A DNA stretch of 64,000 nt, from the NCBI GenBank assembly GCA_041398905.1, contig JAWKTV010000006.1, positions 62,001 through 126,000 on the forward strand, written 5' to 3'. The DNA is from JAWKTV01 sp041398905. GTDB taxonomy: Bacteria; Planctomycetota; Planctomycetia; Planctomycetales; Planctomycetaceae. The position numbers and the translations under genes were made by a program. Shown here piece by piece: positions 1 to 9,143 of the stretch; position 1 is the first letter of the stretch, and each line of letters starts with the position of its first letter. The notes below the pieces were generated by a model. It did no database searches, was not told the DNA's origin, and saw only the letters and a program-made list of their open reading frames with translations.

Positions 1-268
1 TTCGGGTTTGACATTGGCGTCGTGCAGTGCCGTTACCTGCGGCGCAAGCAGGCTGCGGCGGGTGGTGCTGCCCCGCCGCTGGGACGGCGAGTTTCGCTAC
101 GGCGACATTGACACCATGTCGTTCTGCGTACGCCGCGAAGTCGCCAGCTCGCAACGGTGGGCCGATGGCAATCCCCGGTCGGGCGAAGACTACCGCTGGA
201 TCCAGCGGCTTAAGGAACAGGGCGCGAGCGTACGCTTCGTGCCGATCGTGGTTGGCGAACATATCTAG
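1..268 (+). CDS. C-terminal fragment of a glycosyltransferase-like protein
   Basis: This is the 3' end of a gene that enters from outside the window and stops at a TAG at 266-268. The readable part runs from GDIDTMSFCVRREVA through EDYRWIQRL to VRFVPIVVGEH, which resembles the end of GT2-type glycosyltransferase domains, where a D-x-D/T-M segment is followed by an E/D-D-Y-x-W/F helix. The first 60-90 bases read better in another frame (FDIGVVQCRYLRR), so an indel is likely there. The next gene starts 6 bases after the stop, and both neighbours downstream look like polysaccharide genes. I infer a role in surface glycan synthesis; the substrate cannot be told. Family assignment is by feel of motif only, because the nucleotide-sugar site is outside the window. 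Confidence 0.45.
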   Translation, partial: SGLTLASCSAVTCGASRLRRVVLPRRWDGEFRYGDIDTMSFCVRREVASSQRWADGNPRSGEDYRWIQRLKEQGASVRFVPIVVGEHI

Positions 269-274
269 GAATCG

Positions 275-1079
275 GTGACCGCTCCGGAGTTCTCTTCGGG
301 AGCGGCGCGACTGTTGGCGGGTGACACCTTGCGACTCCTCTCGCTCTCTCATTTCGAACCGATCTTTGGTCCGCTGTCCGGACGGCGGGTCGGATTGGTC
401 GACGGTGTCGGGAACGTCGGCGACCACCTGATCTACGCCGCGACACGCCAACTGCTCGACGCCTTCGGCGTCGATTGGATCGAGCAGCAACCGGGAGACC
501 GCGACGAAATCGAGTACCTGTTGCTGTTTGGCGGCGGCAACATGGGCAGCAACTACCTGCGGGAGATGCGGAGGCGGCAATCGGCGTTGCGACCGGATGT
601 GCCATCGATCGTGTTGCCGCAATCCTGGATGTCGCCCGAGCCGGGTCCATACTGGCGATGCTATGTCCGTGAGCGGCGAAGTCTGACGCACTGTCCCGAT
701 GGCGTGCTCGCCCCCGATCTCGCGCACAGGCTTCGATGCCGTCATCGAACCACATGAGCCGGAGTTCGATCTTGGTCTCTTTCTTCGTCGCGGCCCCGAG
801 GCTCAGTTCGACGGGCATCCCTCCGAAGGTGACCCGGCAACCATCGCGAGCACGGTGGACGAGTACCTGCGACTCGCCGGTCGATACGCGCAGATTATCA
901 CCGATCGACTCCACTTCGCGGTCTGCGGACTGCTGTGCAGCCGTCGCGTGATCCTTTGCCCCAACGCCTATCACAAGAATCTCGGCATGTGGGAGACCTG
1001 GCTGCACCGGCTTGGCTGTGAATGGGCCGAGACTCCGGACGAGGCAGCCTCGCGGCTCGAGGTCGGTCAAGGAAGCTGA
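275..1079 (+). CDS. Polysaccharide pyruvyl transferase-like protein (frame interrupted)
   Basis: The N-terminal part reads GRRVGLVDGVGNVGDHLIYAATRQLL and LLLFGGGNMGSNYL, the two glycine-rich segments typical of the polysaccharide pyruvyl transferase superfamily (PF04230). The C-terminal part, in another frame from about 720 on, reads IITDRLHFAVCGLL and CPNAYHKN, the conserved T-D-R-L-H and N-x-Y-x-K segments of the same family. The two halves together give about 268 residues, close to a full family member, so one indel near 700-740 splits a single gene. The GTG start at 275 follows the previous stop by 6 bases, so the genes are probably cotranscribed. The family adds ketal pyruvate to sugars or acts in related glycan reactions; the acceptor is unknown. 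Confidence 0.7.
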
Positions 1080-1171
1080 CTCGCACGGCGGAGGCGCGGA
1101 CGCCCGGTACGAACGCCCTCACTGCCCGGCATCGACGAATCTCGACGCAGGCCGAGCGGCCGATCGGGCCG

Positions 1172-1968
1172 GTGATTCTGTTCGTCCGGACGAACATTGA
1201 CTGGAGTGCCGTCAACGAGGAGTCGTTCCCGCAGCTCGCCGCCGAGAACGATACCGCTCGCAAAATCGGCCACGCACGCTGGACGCTTTGTCGCGGCGGA
1301 TTGCTGGATGGAACGAGCAGTTCGCGATGTCCTACTTCGAGTACCGGCATCATCTGCAGCAGATCGCCGAGCGAAACTGGCGCACATCGAGGGACTCGAC
1401 GCCATCGTCAAGCACATCGACCTGCTACCCGACTTCGCACAGGAGCCCGGGCGGTCATCATCCCAACGGACGACGACGACTGGTGCCATCCGCAGCTCGC
1501 CCGGATCGCGGACAGCGTCAGACATCCGAATTCGACCTGCTGCACTGGAAGCACGGCGTCCTCAGCCAGATACACTGCACAAGCGGTTTCGGTGAGCCAG
1601 GCTTTCATCTCCGACCGACGATTTCACGCCGCTATTTTTGGACGAACGACCACGCAATCTCCGGGACGGCATTGGCCGCGTTGAACCGCGGGGAACGCAA
1701 GCGGTTGCTGACTCAGCATATCCAGGTCGGACTGTGGTCAAAGTGGCAACGCCCCCGGGTCGTCGACGTTCCCCGAATCCTCAGCCTGACCTGCAAGTCG
1801 ATCGCCTCGCAGACGCAACTGCTCAACCTGACGGCCCCCGAGTTGCGGGAGACCATTCTGCGAATGGCCCAGCGTCGCGAGCGACCGCCAGCGGGGAGTC
1901 GGCTGGACACGGAGTCGGTTCGAGCGGTCGAGCAATTGAATCGTGAACTGGCGCGCAGCGTCCGTTAA
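1172..1968 (+). CDS. Glycosyltransferase-like protein with DDDDW motif (several frame breaks)
   Basis: Three frames in succession give one plausible protein: VILFVRTNIDWSAVNEESF at the start, YFEYRHHLQQIAERNW, then VIIPTDDDDWCHPQLARIAD, then EFDLLHWKHGVLSQ and a C-terminal part with RRYFWTNDHAISG. The run of aspartates followed by Trp is like the DxD metal and nucleotide-sugar site of GT-A enzymes, and the IIPTDDDDW context resembles putative rhamnosyl or galactosyl transferases. At least two indels, near 1300 and 1500, interrupt the reading frame. The GTG at 1172 is my choice of start because the conserved text begins there; it lacks a clear ribosome binding site. Position directly after the pyruvyl transferase supports a polysaccharide role. 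It could also be a methyltransferase-like sugar-modifying protein. Confidence 0.45.
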
Positions 1969-2139
1969 AGGAACGCGAAACTTCCCTGTTTTGTCGGTGA
2001 TTTCATCGGGCCTGCCACTCGGGACGATCCTTGAATCGCCTCAATTCTTCCACCTGTCCGCTCAACGCTCGCCGGATGACCTGCTATGATTCCTCGCACA
2101 GCCGTCCAAGGCCGCTCATCCAACTGGAGTCGAGAAGAG

Positions 2140-3342
2140 ATGCTGAATTTCCCCGTGCGGATTGCTCGTCTGTCCGTTCAATTGGCCCTGTTCGCCGTTG
2201 CTGCAAGTGGGGCGATGGCTGCTGAACTGGCGATCGGCCTCGTATCGGAGCAGCCGGCTGAGGGGCGGTCCATTAAGACCGATCGCGGGTATATGGTTCC
2301 TTACACGGTCACCATTCCGGGGACCGATGTGAGCTTCGAGATGGTCCCGATCCCGGGGGGCACGTTTCAGTTGGGGAGTGCTGAGAACGAGCCGGGGCAT
2401 CAGCCGGACGAAGGGCCGCAGGTCGAGGTGCGAGTTGAGCCGTTCTGGATGGCGCGGACCGAAGTCACCTGGGCCGAGTACCGCCAGTACATGCGGCTGT
2501 ATCAGTACTTCAAGCGTTTCGAGTCGGCTCAGATGCGGGTCGTCACCGATGAAAACCGCATCGACGCCATTACCGCGCCGACGGAACTGTACGAACCGAG
2601 CTTCACCTTCGAGTATGGCGACGCTCCCGAACTGCCGGCCGTCACGATGACGCAGATCGCGGCCAAGCACTACAGCAAATGGATGAGCCGGGTCACCGGC
2701 CAACAGTTTCGACTGCCAAGCGAAGCGGAGTGGGAGTACGCCTGCCGCGCGGGAACGACGACGGCGTATTCGTTTGGCGATGATCCGGAGCTGCTGAAGG
2801 AATTCGGATGGTTCCGCGCCAACTCGGACGATGGCGGTCAACATCCGGTGGCGCAGCTCAAGCCAAATCCATGGGGCCTGTACGACATGCACGGCAACGT
2901 CGCAGAATGGGTGCTCGATGCCTATTCGGAGGAGGGACACAAGTGGCTCGCGGGTCAGAAAGGTCTGACGGCGCTCGAAACGATTGGCAAGCCGGAGGAG
3001 GCGTGGCCGCGGATCGTCAAAGGAGGGGGCTGGGACAGCAAACCGGAGGACTGCCGCTCCGCGGCTCGGCTCGCATCAATCGATCCCGACTGGAAGGCGA
3101 ACGATCCCAACCTGCCGCTCTCACCGTGGTGGTTCACCGACGACCCCGCCCGCATGGTCGGCTTTCGACTGGTGCGATCACTGAACGAAGTCCCGCGTGA
3201 AGAGATGGAGCCGTACTGGCGGATCGATACGGAAGACATCGCCGGCGACGTTGAGTACCGGCTGGAGGAAGGCCGCGGCGTGCTGGGGATCGTCGACGAG
3301 CAGCTTCCCGCAGCGATGAAACAACTCGACGAGATGAAGTAG
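2140..3342 (+). CDS. Secreted formylglycine-generating-enzyme-like (SUMF1/DUF323) protein
   Basis: Of two in-frame ATGs I choose the one at 2140 because it begins a signal peptide (Lys/Arg-poor start, hydrophobic run SVQLALFAVAASGAMA, then AELA) and is preceded by a purine-rich GAGAAGAG. The mature protein of about 370 residues carries the FGE-sulfatase fold: MVPIPGGTFQLGS near residue 70, LPSEAEWEYACRAG near 205, NPWGLYDMHGNVAEWV near 245, and GFRLVRS at the end. In true FGE two cysteines oxidise the sulfatase Cys; here the equivalent segment is GGGWDSKPEDC, so only the second cysteine position is kept and the first is Ser. It is therefore probably a paralogue with another job in the periplasm or on the surface. 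It stands alone upstream of guaA. Confidence 0.85.
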   Translation: MLNFPVRIARLSVQLALFAVAASGAMAAELAIGLVSEQPAEGRSIKTDRGYMVPYTVTIPGTDVSFEMVPIPGGTFQLGSAENEPGHQPDEGPQVEVRVEPFWMARTEVTWAEYRQYMRLYQYFKRFESAQMRVVTDENRIDAITAPTELYEPSFTFEYGDAPELPAVTMTQIAAKHYSKWMSRVTGQQFRLPSEAEWEYACRAGTTTAYSFGDDPELLKEFGWFRANSDDGGQHPVAQLKPNPWGLYDMHGNVAEWVLDAYSEEGHKWLAGQKGLTALETIGKPEEAWPRIVKGGGWDSKPEDCRSAARLASIDPDWKANDPNLPLSPWWFTDDPARMVGFRLVRSLNEVPREEMEPYWRIDTEDIAGDVEYRLEEGRGVLGIVDEQLPAAMKQLDEMK

Positions 3343-3561
3343 CGCCCCGTAGCCCAGCGACCAGTGCTGTAAGATCGGCGACGGGTGACTCTCGCGCGCC
3401 CATGGCGCCCGCCGTGCGATGACTTGGGCGGCCGGGCTTACCTGATCGCCTGTCAGTGCGACGTCGCTCGATTGCCTCCCGCGACTTCGCCGGTAAACTG
3501 CTCGATTCGCGTTTAATCGGCACAGGTCTATCGCTCCGTGACGAGCGAAGGAGTGGACGGG

Positions 3562-5157
3562 ATGACAGCAGCGGATCGGCGGCGGGCGGGTGGAACCTCG
3601 GGAGTCGGGCCGGCTCCGGATGACGATGTCGTGCTGGTGCTCGATTTCGGATCGCAGACCGCCCAACTCATCGCCCGCCGCGTGCGGGATGAGGACGTCT
3701 TCTGCCAGCTCGTCCGGCACGACTTGAGCGCGGACCGCATTCGCGAGATCAACCCCAAGGGGCTAATCCTCTCCGGCGGACCGGCGAGCGTCTATGCCGA
3801 CGGGGCGCCCCAGCCCGACCCGGCCATCTTCGATCTGGGCATCCCGATTCTCGGCATCTGCTACGGCATGCAGGTGACCTGCCGGGCGTTCGGCTGCGAG
3901 GTCTCGCCGTGTGCGTCCCGCGAGTTCGGGCACACCGGCTGCGTCGTCAACGCCGCCGATCCGCTCCTCGAAGGGGTGCCGAAGCACTTCACCGCCTGGA
4001 TGAGCCACGGCGATCAGGTCCATAACTTGACGGACCACTTCGCCCTGCTGGCGGCGACTGAAACCTGCCCCAATACCGCGATCAAGCACCACACCCAGCC
4101 AATCTACGGGCTGCAGTTTCACCCGGAAGTCACGCACACCGACCACGGCAAGACGCTCCTGCGGAACTTCGTCCGCAACATCTGCGGCTGCCGCGGCTCG
4201 TGGAAGATCTCCTCGCTGATCGACCGGCAGGTCGAGTTGATCCGCGAGCAGGTCGGCGATGCCCGCGTCATTTGCGGTCTGTCCGGAGGTGTCGACTCCG
4301 CAGTCACGGCCGCCCTCTTGTACAAGGCGATCGGCTCCCAGCTCTCCTGCATCTTCGTCGACAACGGCCTGCTGCGAAAAGGTGAGGCAGAGCAGGTCGA
4401 ACGCGAGTTCAGCGAGCACTTCAAGACCGATCTGCACGTCGCCGACGCGAAGGAGCTGTTCCTGAAGGAACTCGCCGGCGTCACCGATCCGCAGCGGAAA
4501 AGGAAGATTATCGGCAAGGTCTTCATCGATGTCTTTCGCAGTGAAGCCAAGGGCATCGACGACGCCCGGTTCCTCGCGCAGGGAACCCTGTACCCGGACG
4601 TCATCGAGTCGGGAGCGAACGCCGACGGTCCGGCGGCGACGATCAAGTCACATCACAACGTCGGCGGCTTGCCGGAAGAACTCGGTTTCGAGCTGATCGA
4701 GCCATTGCGTGACCTGTTCAAGGACGAGGTGCGGCAGATGGGGCTGGAACTGGGGCTGCCGGAGAAGCTGATCTGGCGGCACCCGTTCCCCGGTCCGGGT
4801 CTCGCGGTCCGCTGCCTGGGGGCCATCAGCGAGTCGCGTCTCGAAACCCTCCGCGAAGCCGACGCGGTGTTGATCGATGAATTGTGGAAGGCGGGCCTGT
4901 ACCGCGATGTGCAGCAGGCGTTCGCGGTGCTGCTGCCGTTGCAGACCGTCGGTGTGATGGGCGATGCCCGCACCTATGAGGACGTGATCGCGGTGCGAAG
5001 CGTCGATACCGACAACTTCATGACGGCCGACTGGTCCCGGCTCCCTTATGACTTGCTGCAGCGAGTCTCGACGCGAATCATTAACTCCGTACGCGGGGTG
5101 AACCGCGTGGTGTACGACATCAGCTCGAAGCCGCCGAGCACGATCGAGTGGGAATAG
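3562..5157 (+). CDS. guaA: GMP synthase (glutamine-hydrolysing)
   Basis: Converts XMP to GMP using ATP and the amide of glutamine, the last step of guanine nucleotide synthesis, in the cytoplasm. The class I amidotransferase domain has the oxyanion segment SGGPASVY, the nucleophile in GICYGMQ and the His/Glu pair in LQFHPEV. The ATP-pyrophosphatase domain has the P-loop LSGGVDSAV, and the C-terminal dimerisation domain ends in the invariant DISSKPPSTIEWE. Length (531 residues) is normal. A GTG lies in frame at 3538, but the ATG at 3562 is preceded by AAGGAG with a 9-base gap, so I start there. The leader of about 20 residues before VLVLDFGSQ is slightly longer than usual. The reading frame is intact, unlike many neighbours. 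Confidence 0.97.
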   Translation: MTAADRRRAGGTSGVGPAPDDDVVLVLDFGSQTAQLIARRVRDEDVFCQLVRHDLSADRIREINPKGLILSGGPASVYADGAPQPDPAIFDLGIPILGICYGMQVTCRAFGCEVSPCASREFGHTGCVVNAADPLLEGVPKHFTAWMSHGDQVHNLTDHFALLAATETCPNTAIKHHTQPIYGLQFHPEVTHTDHGKTLLRNFVRNICGCRGSWKISSLIDRQVELIREQVGDARVICGLSGGVDSAVTAALLYKAIGSQLSCIFVDNGLLRKGEAEQVEREFSEHFKTDLHVADAKELFLKELAGVTDPQRKRKIIGKVFIDVFRSEAKGIDDARFLAQGTLYPDVIESGANADGPAATIKSHHNVGGLPEELGFELIEPLRDLFKDEVRQMGLELGLPEKLIWRHPFPGPGLAVRCLGAISESRLETLREADAVLIDELWKAGLYRDVQQAFAVLLPLQTVGVMGDARTYEDVIAVRSVDTDNFMTADWSRLPYDLLQRVSTRIINSVRGVNRVVYDISSKPPSTIEWE

Positions 5158-5367
5158 GCCAAGCGGCTGGGGCGTAATGCGCCTTCCGGACTCGGCCCGA
5201 AAAGTGAGCCCGCCGTCGAGTGGACGACTGGCTGGCGGAACTGTCCGCAAAGGTCCGCGATTTGGTCACCTCGCCCCCGCGCACGACATCACCTCCACAT
5301 CACGATCGTCAAACCTCCGGACGATTCGATCTCCTGACGAGTCATAGTGGTCCTTCACTGGGAGTCC

Positions 5368-5793
5368 ATGCTGATGAGCGACGAACGACCAAAAGTTGAA
5401 CCGAAGTCGGATGAGTCATGGAAGGAACAGGTCGCAGCCGAGAAGGCGGCCGCCGCGGGGGAGGCCGCGCCAACAACTGCAACGGAAGCCGACTCAGCTT
5501 CCGCGACTGGCGAGCCGGTTGACTTCGACACCATGCAGATGCCGCCAGCGAACTTCACCACGCTGATCTCGATGCTGTCGACGCAGGCGATGGTCTCGCT
5601 GGGAATGTTCCCGGAGCCGGGGTCGGATACGCCGGTCCAGCGGCTCCCTCTGGCGAAGCACTTCATCGACCTGCTGGGGGTCATCGAAGAGAAGACCAGA
5701 CGCAATCTTACCGGACACGAGGCCAACCTGCTGGAAGGGACGCTGCACGAGCTGCGGATGGTGTTCGTGGAAATGAGCAAGCCCAAGACCTGA
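5368..5793 (+). CDS. DUF1844 family protein
   Basis: A small cytoplasmic protein with an acidic, Ala/Glu-rich N-terminus (about 50 residues, likely disordered) and a compact conserved C-terminal part: PPANFTTLISMLSTQAMVSLG, then LAKHFIDLLGVIEEKTRRNLT and HEANLLEGTLHELRMVFVEM. This is the DUF1844 pattern, found in planctomycetes, acidobacteria and relatives; its function is not known. Candidate starts are the ATGs at 5368 and 5374; a GGGAG lies just upstream of the first, and a GTG further up at 5347 looks less likely. It sits between guaA and mnmG on the same strand with 44 bases to mnmG, so it may be cotranscribed with that tRNA-modification gene. Confidence 0.85.
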   Translation: MLMSDERPKVEPKSDESWKEQVAAEKAAAAGEAAPTTATEADSASATGEPVDFDTMQMPPANFTTLISMLSTQAMVSLGMFPEPGSDTPVQRLPLAKHFIDLLGVIEEKTRRNLTGHEANLLEGTLHELRMVFVEMSKPKT

Positions 5794-5837
5794 GATTCGG
5801 CACACCAGGCCTTGTCGAGTTCGGTATCCGCACCCGC

Positions 5838-7685
5838 ATGTCCACCTATCACTTCGACGTCGTTGTCATTGGCGCGGGTCACGCGGGGATCGAGGCTGCG
5901 CTGGCGGCGGCGCGGCTGGGAGCGAAGACCGCACTGCTCACCATGAGCTGCGACACCGTCGGGGCGATGAGCTGCAACCCGGCGATCGGCGGCGTGGCGA
6001 AAGGGCAGATCGTCCGCGAGATCGACGCCCTCGGTGGCGAGATGGGCCGCTGCATCGATGAAACGGCCATTCAGTTCCGCATGCTCAATCGCAGCAAGGG
6101 GGCGGCCATGTTCTCCCCCCGCGCCCAGGCCGACAAGAAGGCCTACCAGTTTTGGATGAAGCGGGTGGTGGAGGAGCAGCCGAATCTCTCGCTCCGGCAG
6201 GAGCTGGTGGAAGAGATCCTCGTCGAGGATGCGGAGCGGCGGCAGGGGACTGCGGAAGAACTCGGCTTCGCGAATCGGATTGTCGGCGTGAAGGTCCGCG
6301 GCGACGCGACCTATCTCACGAAGGCGGTCATCGTGACGACCGGCACGTTTCTCCAGTCGATCATGCACACCGGCGAAGCGAAGACCGCCGGCGGCCGCGC
6401 GGGTGAAGGCACGACCGCTGGACTCTCCAACTCGTTCAACCACCTCGGCTTTGAACTGCAGCGTTTCAAGACCGGCACGCCGGCTCGACTCAACGGGCGA
6501 ACGATCGACCTGGCCGCGCTGCAGGAGCAGCCCGGCGATGACGAGCCGACGCCGTTTTCCTTTATGACCGACTCGCTCGATCAGCCGCAGATGTCGTGCT
6601 GGTTGACCGCGACCAACGACACGGTGCATGAACTGATCCGCGCGAACCTGCACCGCGCGCCGATGTACAGCGGCCAGATCCAGTCGACCGGCCCCCGCTA
6701 CTGCCCGTCCATCGAGGACAAGGTCGTCCGCTTCGCTGACAAGTCGTCGCATCAGTTGTTCCTTGAGCCGGAGGGACGAAACACTCACGAGTTCTACGTC
6801 AACGGCATCTCCACCAGCCTGCCGCGGGATGTGCAGGATCGGATGATCCATTCGATCGCCGGGCTCGAGCGGGCGGAGATCATGCGGTACGGGTATGCCG
6901 TCGAGTACGACTACGCGCCGCCGACGCAACTGTTCGCGACGCTTGAAACCAAGCGGGTGGAGGGGCTGTACTTCGCCGGGCAGATCAACGGCACGACCGG
7001 CTACGAGGAGGCGGCGGCGCAGGGGTTGATGGCGGGGATCAACGCGGCCCTCAAGCTGCGCGGCGACGAACCGCTCGTGCTGGATCGCTCGCAGGCGTTC
7101 ATCGGCGTGCTGCTGGACGACCTGGTGACGAAGGGGGTCGACGAGCCTTACCGCATGTTCACTTCTCGGGCGGAGTACCGGCTGCTGCTGCGGCAGGACA
7201 ACGCCGATCGCCGGCTGACACCGATCGCCACCCGTATCGGCCTGGCGTCCCCCGAGCGCATTGCCCGGCATACCGCCTATGAAGCCGAACTCAGCCGCGG
7301 GTTGGAACTGTTGAAGAGATCCAGACACGAAGGGGCGACACTGGAGGAATGGCTGCGTCGCCCCGACTGCGACTGGGAGCAGGTATGCCAGTTTGGGCCA
7401 GCGCTGCGCGAGGCGGCCCTCAGTCCGCGCGCTTCCGAGCAACTGACGATCGAGACCCGTTACGCGGGCTATGTGGCGCGGCAGCAACTGGAGATCGACC
7501 GCCAGCACCGCACCGCCGAGCACGCGATCCCGGACACCTTCGATTATCGTGCCGTTCCGCAACTGCGCCGCGAAGCGCAGGAGAAGCTGGCGAAGGTGCG
7601 ACCGCGCAACCTCGGCCAGGCCGGGCGCATTAGCGGCATCACCCCGGCCGACCTCGCCCTGCTGGCGGTCTATCTCCGCCGCTAA
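5838..7685 (+). CDS. mnmG: tRNA uridine-5-carboxymethylaminomethyl(34) synthesis enzyme MnmG
   Basis: With MnmE this FAD enzyme installs the carboxymethylaminomethyl group on U34 of certain tRNAs. The N-terminal dinucleotide fold VVVIGAGHAGIEAALAAARLG is followed by the family's SCNPAIGGVAKGQIVREIDALGG, and later by GTFLQSIMHTG, TGTPARLNGRTID, GPRYCPSIEDKV, and the FAD-binding LYFAGQINGTTGYEEAAAQGL. The C-terminal helical domain ends with ISGITPADLALLAVYLRR, the usual end of the family. Length (615 residues) is normal and the frame is intact. MnmE is not in the window, so the pair is not adjacent here. Confidence 0.97.
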   Translation: MSTYHFDVVVIGAGHAGIEAALAAARLGAKTALLTMSCDTVGAMSCNPAIGGVAKGQIVREIDALGGEMGRCIDETAIQFRMLNRSKGAAMFSPRAQADKKAYQFWMKRVVEEQPNLSLRQELVEEILVEDAERRQGTAEELGFANRIVGVKVRGDATYLTKAVIVTTGTFLQSIMHTGEAKTAGGRAGEGTTAGLSNSFNHLGFELQRFKTGTPARLNGRTIDLAALQEQPGDDEPTPFSFMTDSLDQPQMSCWLTATNDTVHELIRANLHRAPMYSGQIQSTGPRYCPSIEDKVVRFADKSSHQLFLEPEGRNTHEFYVNGISTSLPRDVQDRMIHSIAGLERAEIMRYGYAVEYDYAPPTQLFATLETKRVEGLYFAGQINGTTGYEEAAAQGLMAGINAALKLRGDEPLVLDRSQAFIGVLLDDLVTKGVDEPYRMFTSRAEYRLLLRQDNADRRLTPIATRIGLASPERIARHTAYEAELSRGLELLKRSRHEGATLEEWLRRPDCDWEQVCQFGPALREAALSPRASEQLTIETRYAGYVARQQLEIDRQHRTAEHAIPDTFDYRAVPQLRREAQEKLAKVRPRNLGQAGRISGITPADLALLAVYLRR

Positions 7686-8147
7686 CAACTGCTGAAGAGC
7701 TGCGGGATCGCTTCCCGCACAACCTGGCCGGCCACCAATCCGCCCAGCGCCACGCGAGCACACTGTGCGACCCGCACACCTGCCGGAAGTGACCAAACCG
7801 AGTCCTGGCCGAGAACGAAGTGCCCGATGTGGCTGCTGCTTGCTTGGGCATCCTCGCACAAGCCGGATGCGAGGGGTGGATTGGCCCGCCCGTCGCCGAT
7901 CGCGCGTCAACGGAGGCCCTCGCATCGACGTTCGCTCAGGAACTCCGCGAATTCCTCGCGATTTCTCAGCGATTTCTATCAACCGGGCAGCGTGGCCATT
8001 GATTAACTCACGATGATATGGCGCACGAGTTGCTTCACAAGGTCGCGTTGCCCTGCTGTCTCGGTCGGGCGGCCTCGCATGTGCGGCTCAGCGTCGACAC
8101 ATCCTGCGAGGTCCGCACACCTGAAAGGTCTACACACAGGTGACCTG
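7686..8147. other. Intergenic region between mnmG and the receiver-domain gene
   Basis: About 460 bases with no ORF that resembles a protein on either strand. I see no clear hairpin plus T-run after mnmG and no RNA gene. A GGTGA lies just upstream of the ATG at 8148 and may serve as ribosome binding site. Confidence 0.5.
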
Positions 8148-8759
8148 ATGTCTTTCCGCAGCGTCCTCGTCGTCGATGCCAACCCTGAGTCCGCCGAGCG
8201 GGTTCAAAGAACACTGGGAACACTGGGCTACCACGTGGAACTCGCGGAGACCGGGGCGGTCGCGATTCAACTCTGCCGACAGGTGACCTTCGATGTCGGG
8301 ATCATCAGCGAGGTTTTACCCGACGTCGACGGGACTTTGCTGTTCGAGAAGCTGTCGGCTCTGCAGGCTGGCCTGCGGGGCGTGCTCGTCGCCGCCGTGG
8401 GCAACCTGTCGACGGTCTACGCGGCGATCAGTGCGGGGATGCAGCGGGTCGTGACACGTCCGATCGACTTCTCGGAGCTGTTGCCCGTCATGGAACGCCC
8501 TGCGTCTAACGGCGCCCCGCGAACCATCTCCCTGGCGCGCGGGACGAACATGTTCACGGAATACGAGATCGTCGAACTGTCGTCCGAGCAGATCCGCTAT
8601 CAGCTCTCGACGGAGGAACTGATGGCGATCATCCGCAGCGTCGAGTATCCGTTCGCCGGCAAGGACCGTTTGTCCGCCTTCGATCGCGACACACTGGAAC
8701 GTGTGGTGCATCTGGTGAGGCGGTGGTGCCGCGGCCGCGTTGGCGCGGCGTTCGTTTGA
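8148..8759 (+). CDS. Receiver-like protein with degenerate phosphorylation site
   Basis: A 203-residue protein. Residues 1-120 follow the receiver fold: SVLVVDANPESAERVQ at strand 1 and helix 1, FDVGIISEVLPDVDG where a response regulator has the phospho-accepting Asp, and RVVTRPIDFSELL at the end. Aligned on the conserved P-x-x-D-G, the acceptor Asp is a Ser, and the conserved Lys of the last strand is Arg. It therefore probably does not take part in normal phosphotransfer and may be a pseudo-receiver that signals by binding. The C-terminal 80 residues have no DNA-binding motif that I recognise; they include SSEQIRYQLSTEELMAIIRSV. It has no kinase neighbour. The ATG at 8148 is chosen because homology begins there. 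Confidence 0.7.
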   Translation: MSFRSVLVVDANPESAERVQRTLGTLGYHVELAETGAVAIQLCRQVTFDVGIISEVLPDVDGTLLFEKLSALQAGLRGVLVAAVGNLSTVYAAISAGMQRVVTRPIDFSELLPVMERPASNGAPRTISLARGTNMFTEYEIVELSSEQIRYQLSTEELMAIIRSVEYPFAGKDRLSAFDRDTLERVVHLVRRWCRGRVGAAFV

Positions 8760-9143
8760 TCGCGAACCAGCCCGCACCCGCTCTGGCGGTTAACGGCATC
8801 AGAATCGCCATGCGGTCAGCGCCCGGCGCGTCGTCACCCGCGTGGCTTCAAGCGGGAAGCGGACGCAGTTCCCAGGAGCGGGCGGTTTCTTGGGTTGGTG
8901 GCGGTGCGTCAGTCCAGCACCGCGACGATGCGGACACACCTCGCTGAAACCGGAACGCGGCACCATCGCACCTCGGCATCTCTGCGTCTCTGCGTCTCTG
9001 CGTAAAACCTCCCCGCCCCCACGATTCAGCGGCTGGGCCGCTCCCACGGTAGCGGAGACTTGCTGACTGTCTTCTCGGCCGAATCTTGCGTTACGATTGG
9101 GACGTTCTGCCTGCCACCCACTCGTCCCACCCCGGCCGCCATC
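8760..9143. other. Intergenic region with short tandem repeat
   Basis: About 380 bases between the receiver-like gene and the PQQ-type gene. It contains three perfect copies of an 8-base unit (8980-9003) and GC-rich partly self-complementary text around 8840-8870 and 9030-9055. No ORF with protein-like composition. Confidence 0.5.
8980..9003. repeat. Three tandem copies of CTCTGCGT
   Basis: Three perfect 8-base units in a row, followed by AAAACCT. This CTCTGCGT pattern (or its complement ACGCAGAG) is one I have seen as a dispersed intergenic repeat in planctomycete and some cyanobacterial genomes; that association is from memory. It lies in non-coding sequence upstream of the PQQ-type gene. 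Confidence 0.7.

Noticed and set aside
210..1070. A 286-codon minus-strand frame over the pyruvyl transferase
   Set aside because: Arg/Ser/Ala-rich antisense text with no domain; the plus-strand reading has clear family motifs on the same bases.
3538..3561. GTG at 3538 as the guaA start
   Set aside because: The ATG at 3562 has a better ribosome binding site (AAGGAG, 9-base gap) and the extra residues have no counterpart in the family.
5355..7982. A very long open frame (about 875 codons) on the minus strand over mnmG and the DUF1844 gene
   Set aside because: It is the antisense shadow of two well-conserved genes; its protein is Arg/Ala/Leu-rich without any family motif.
8980..9003. Possible CRISPR repeat
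   Set aside because: The units are 8 bases with no spacers between them, so it is a simple tandem repeat.
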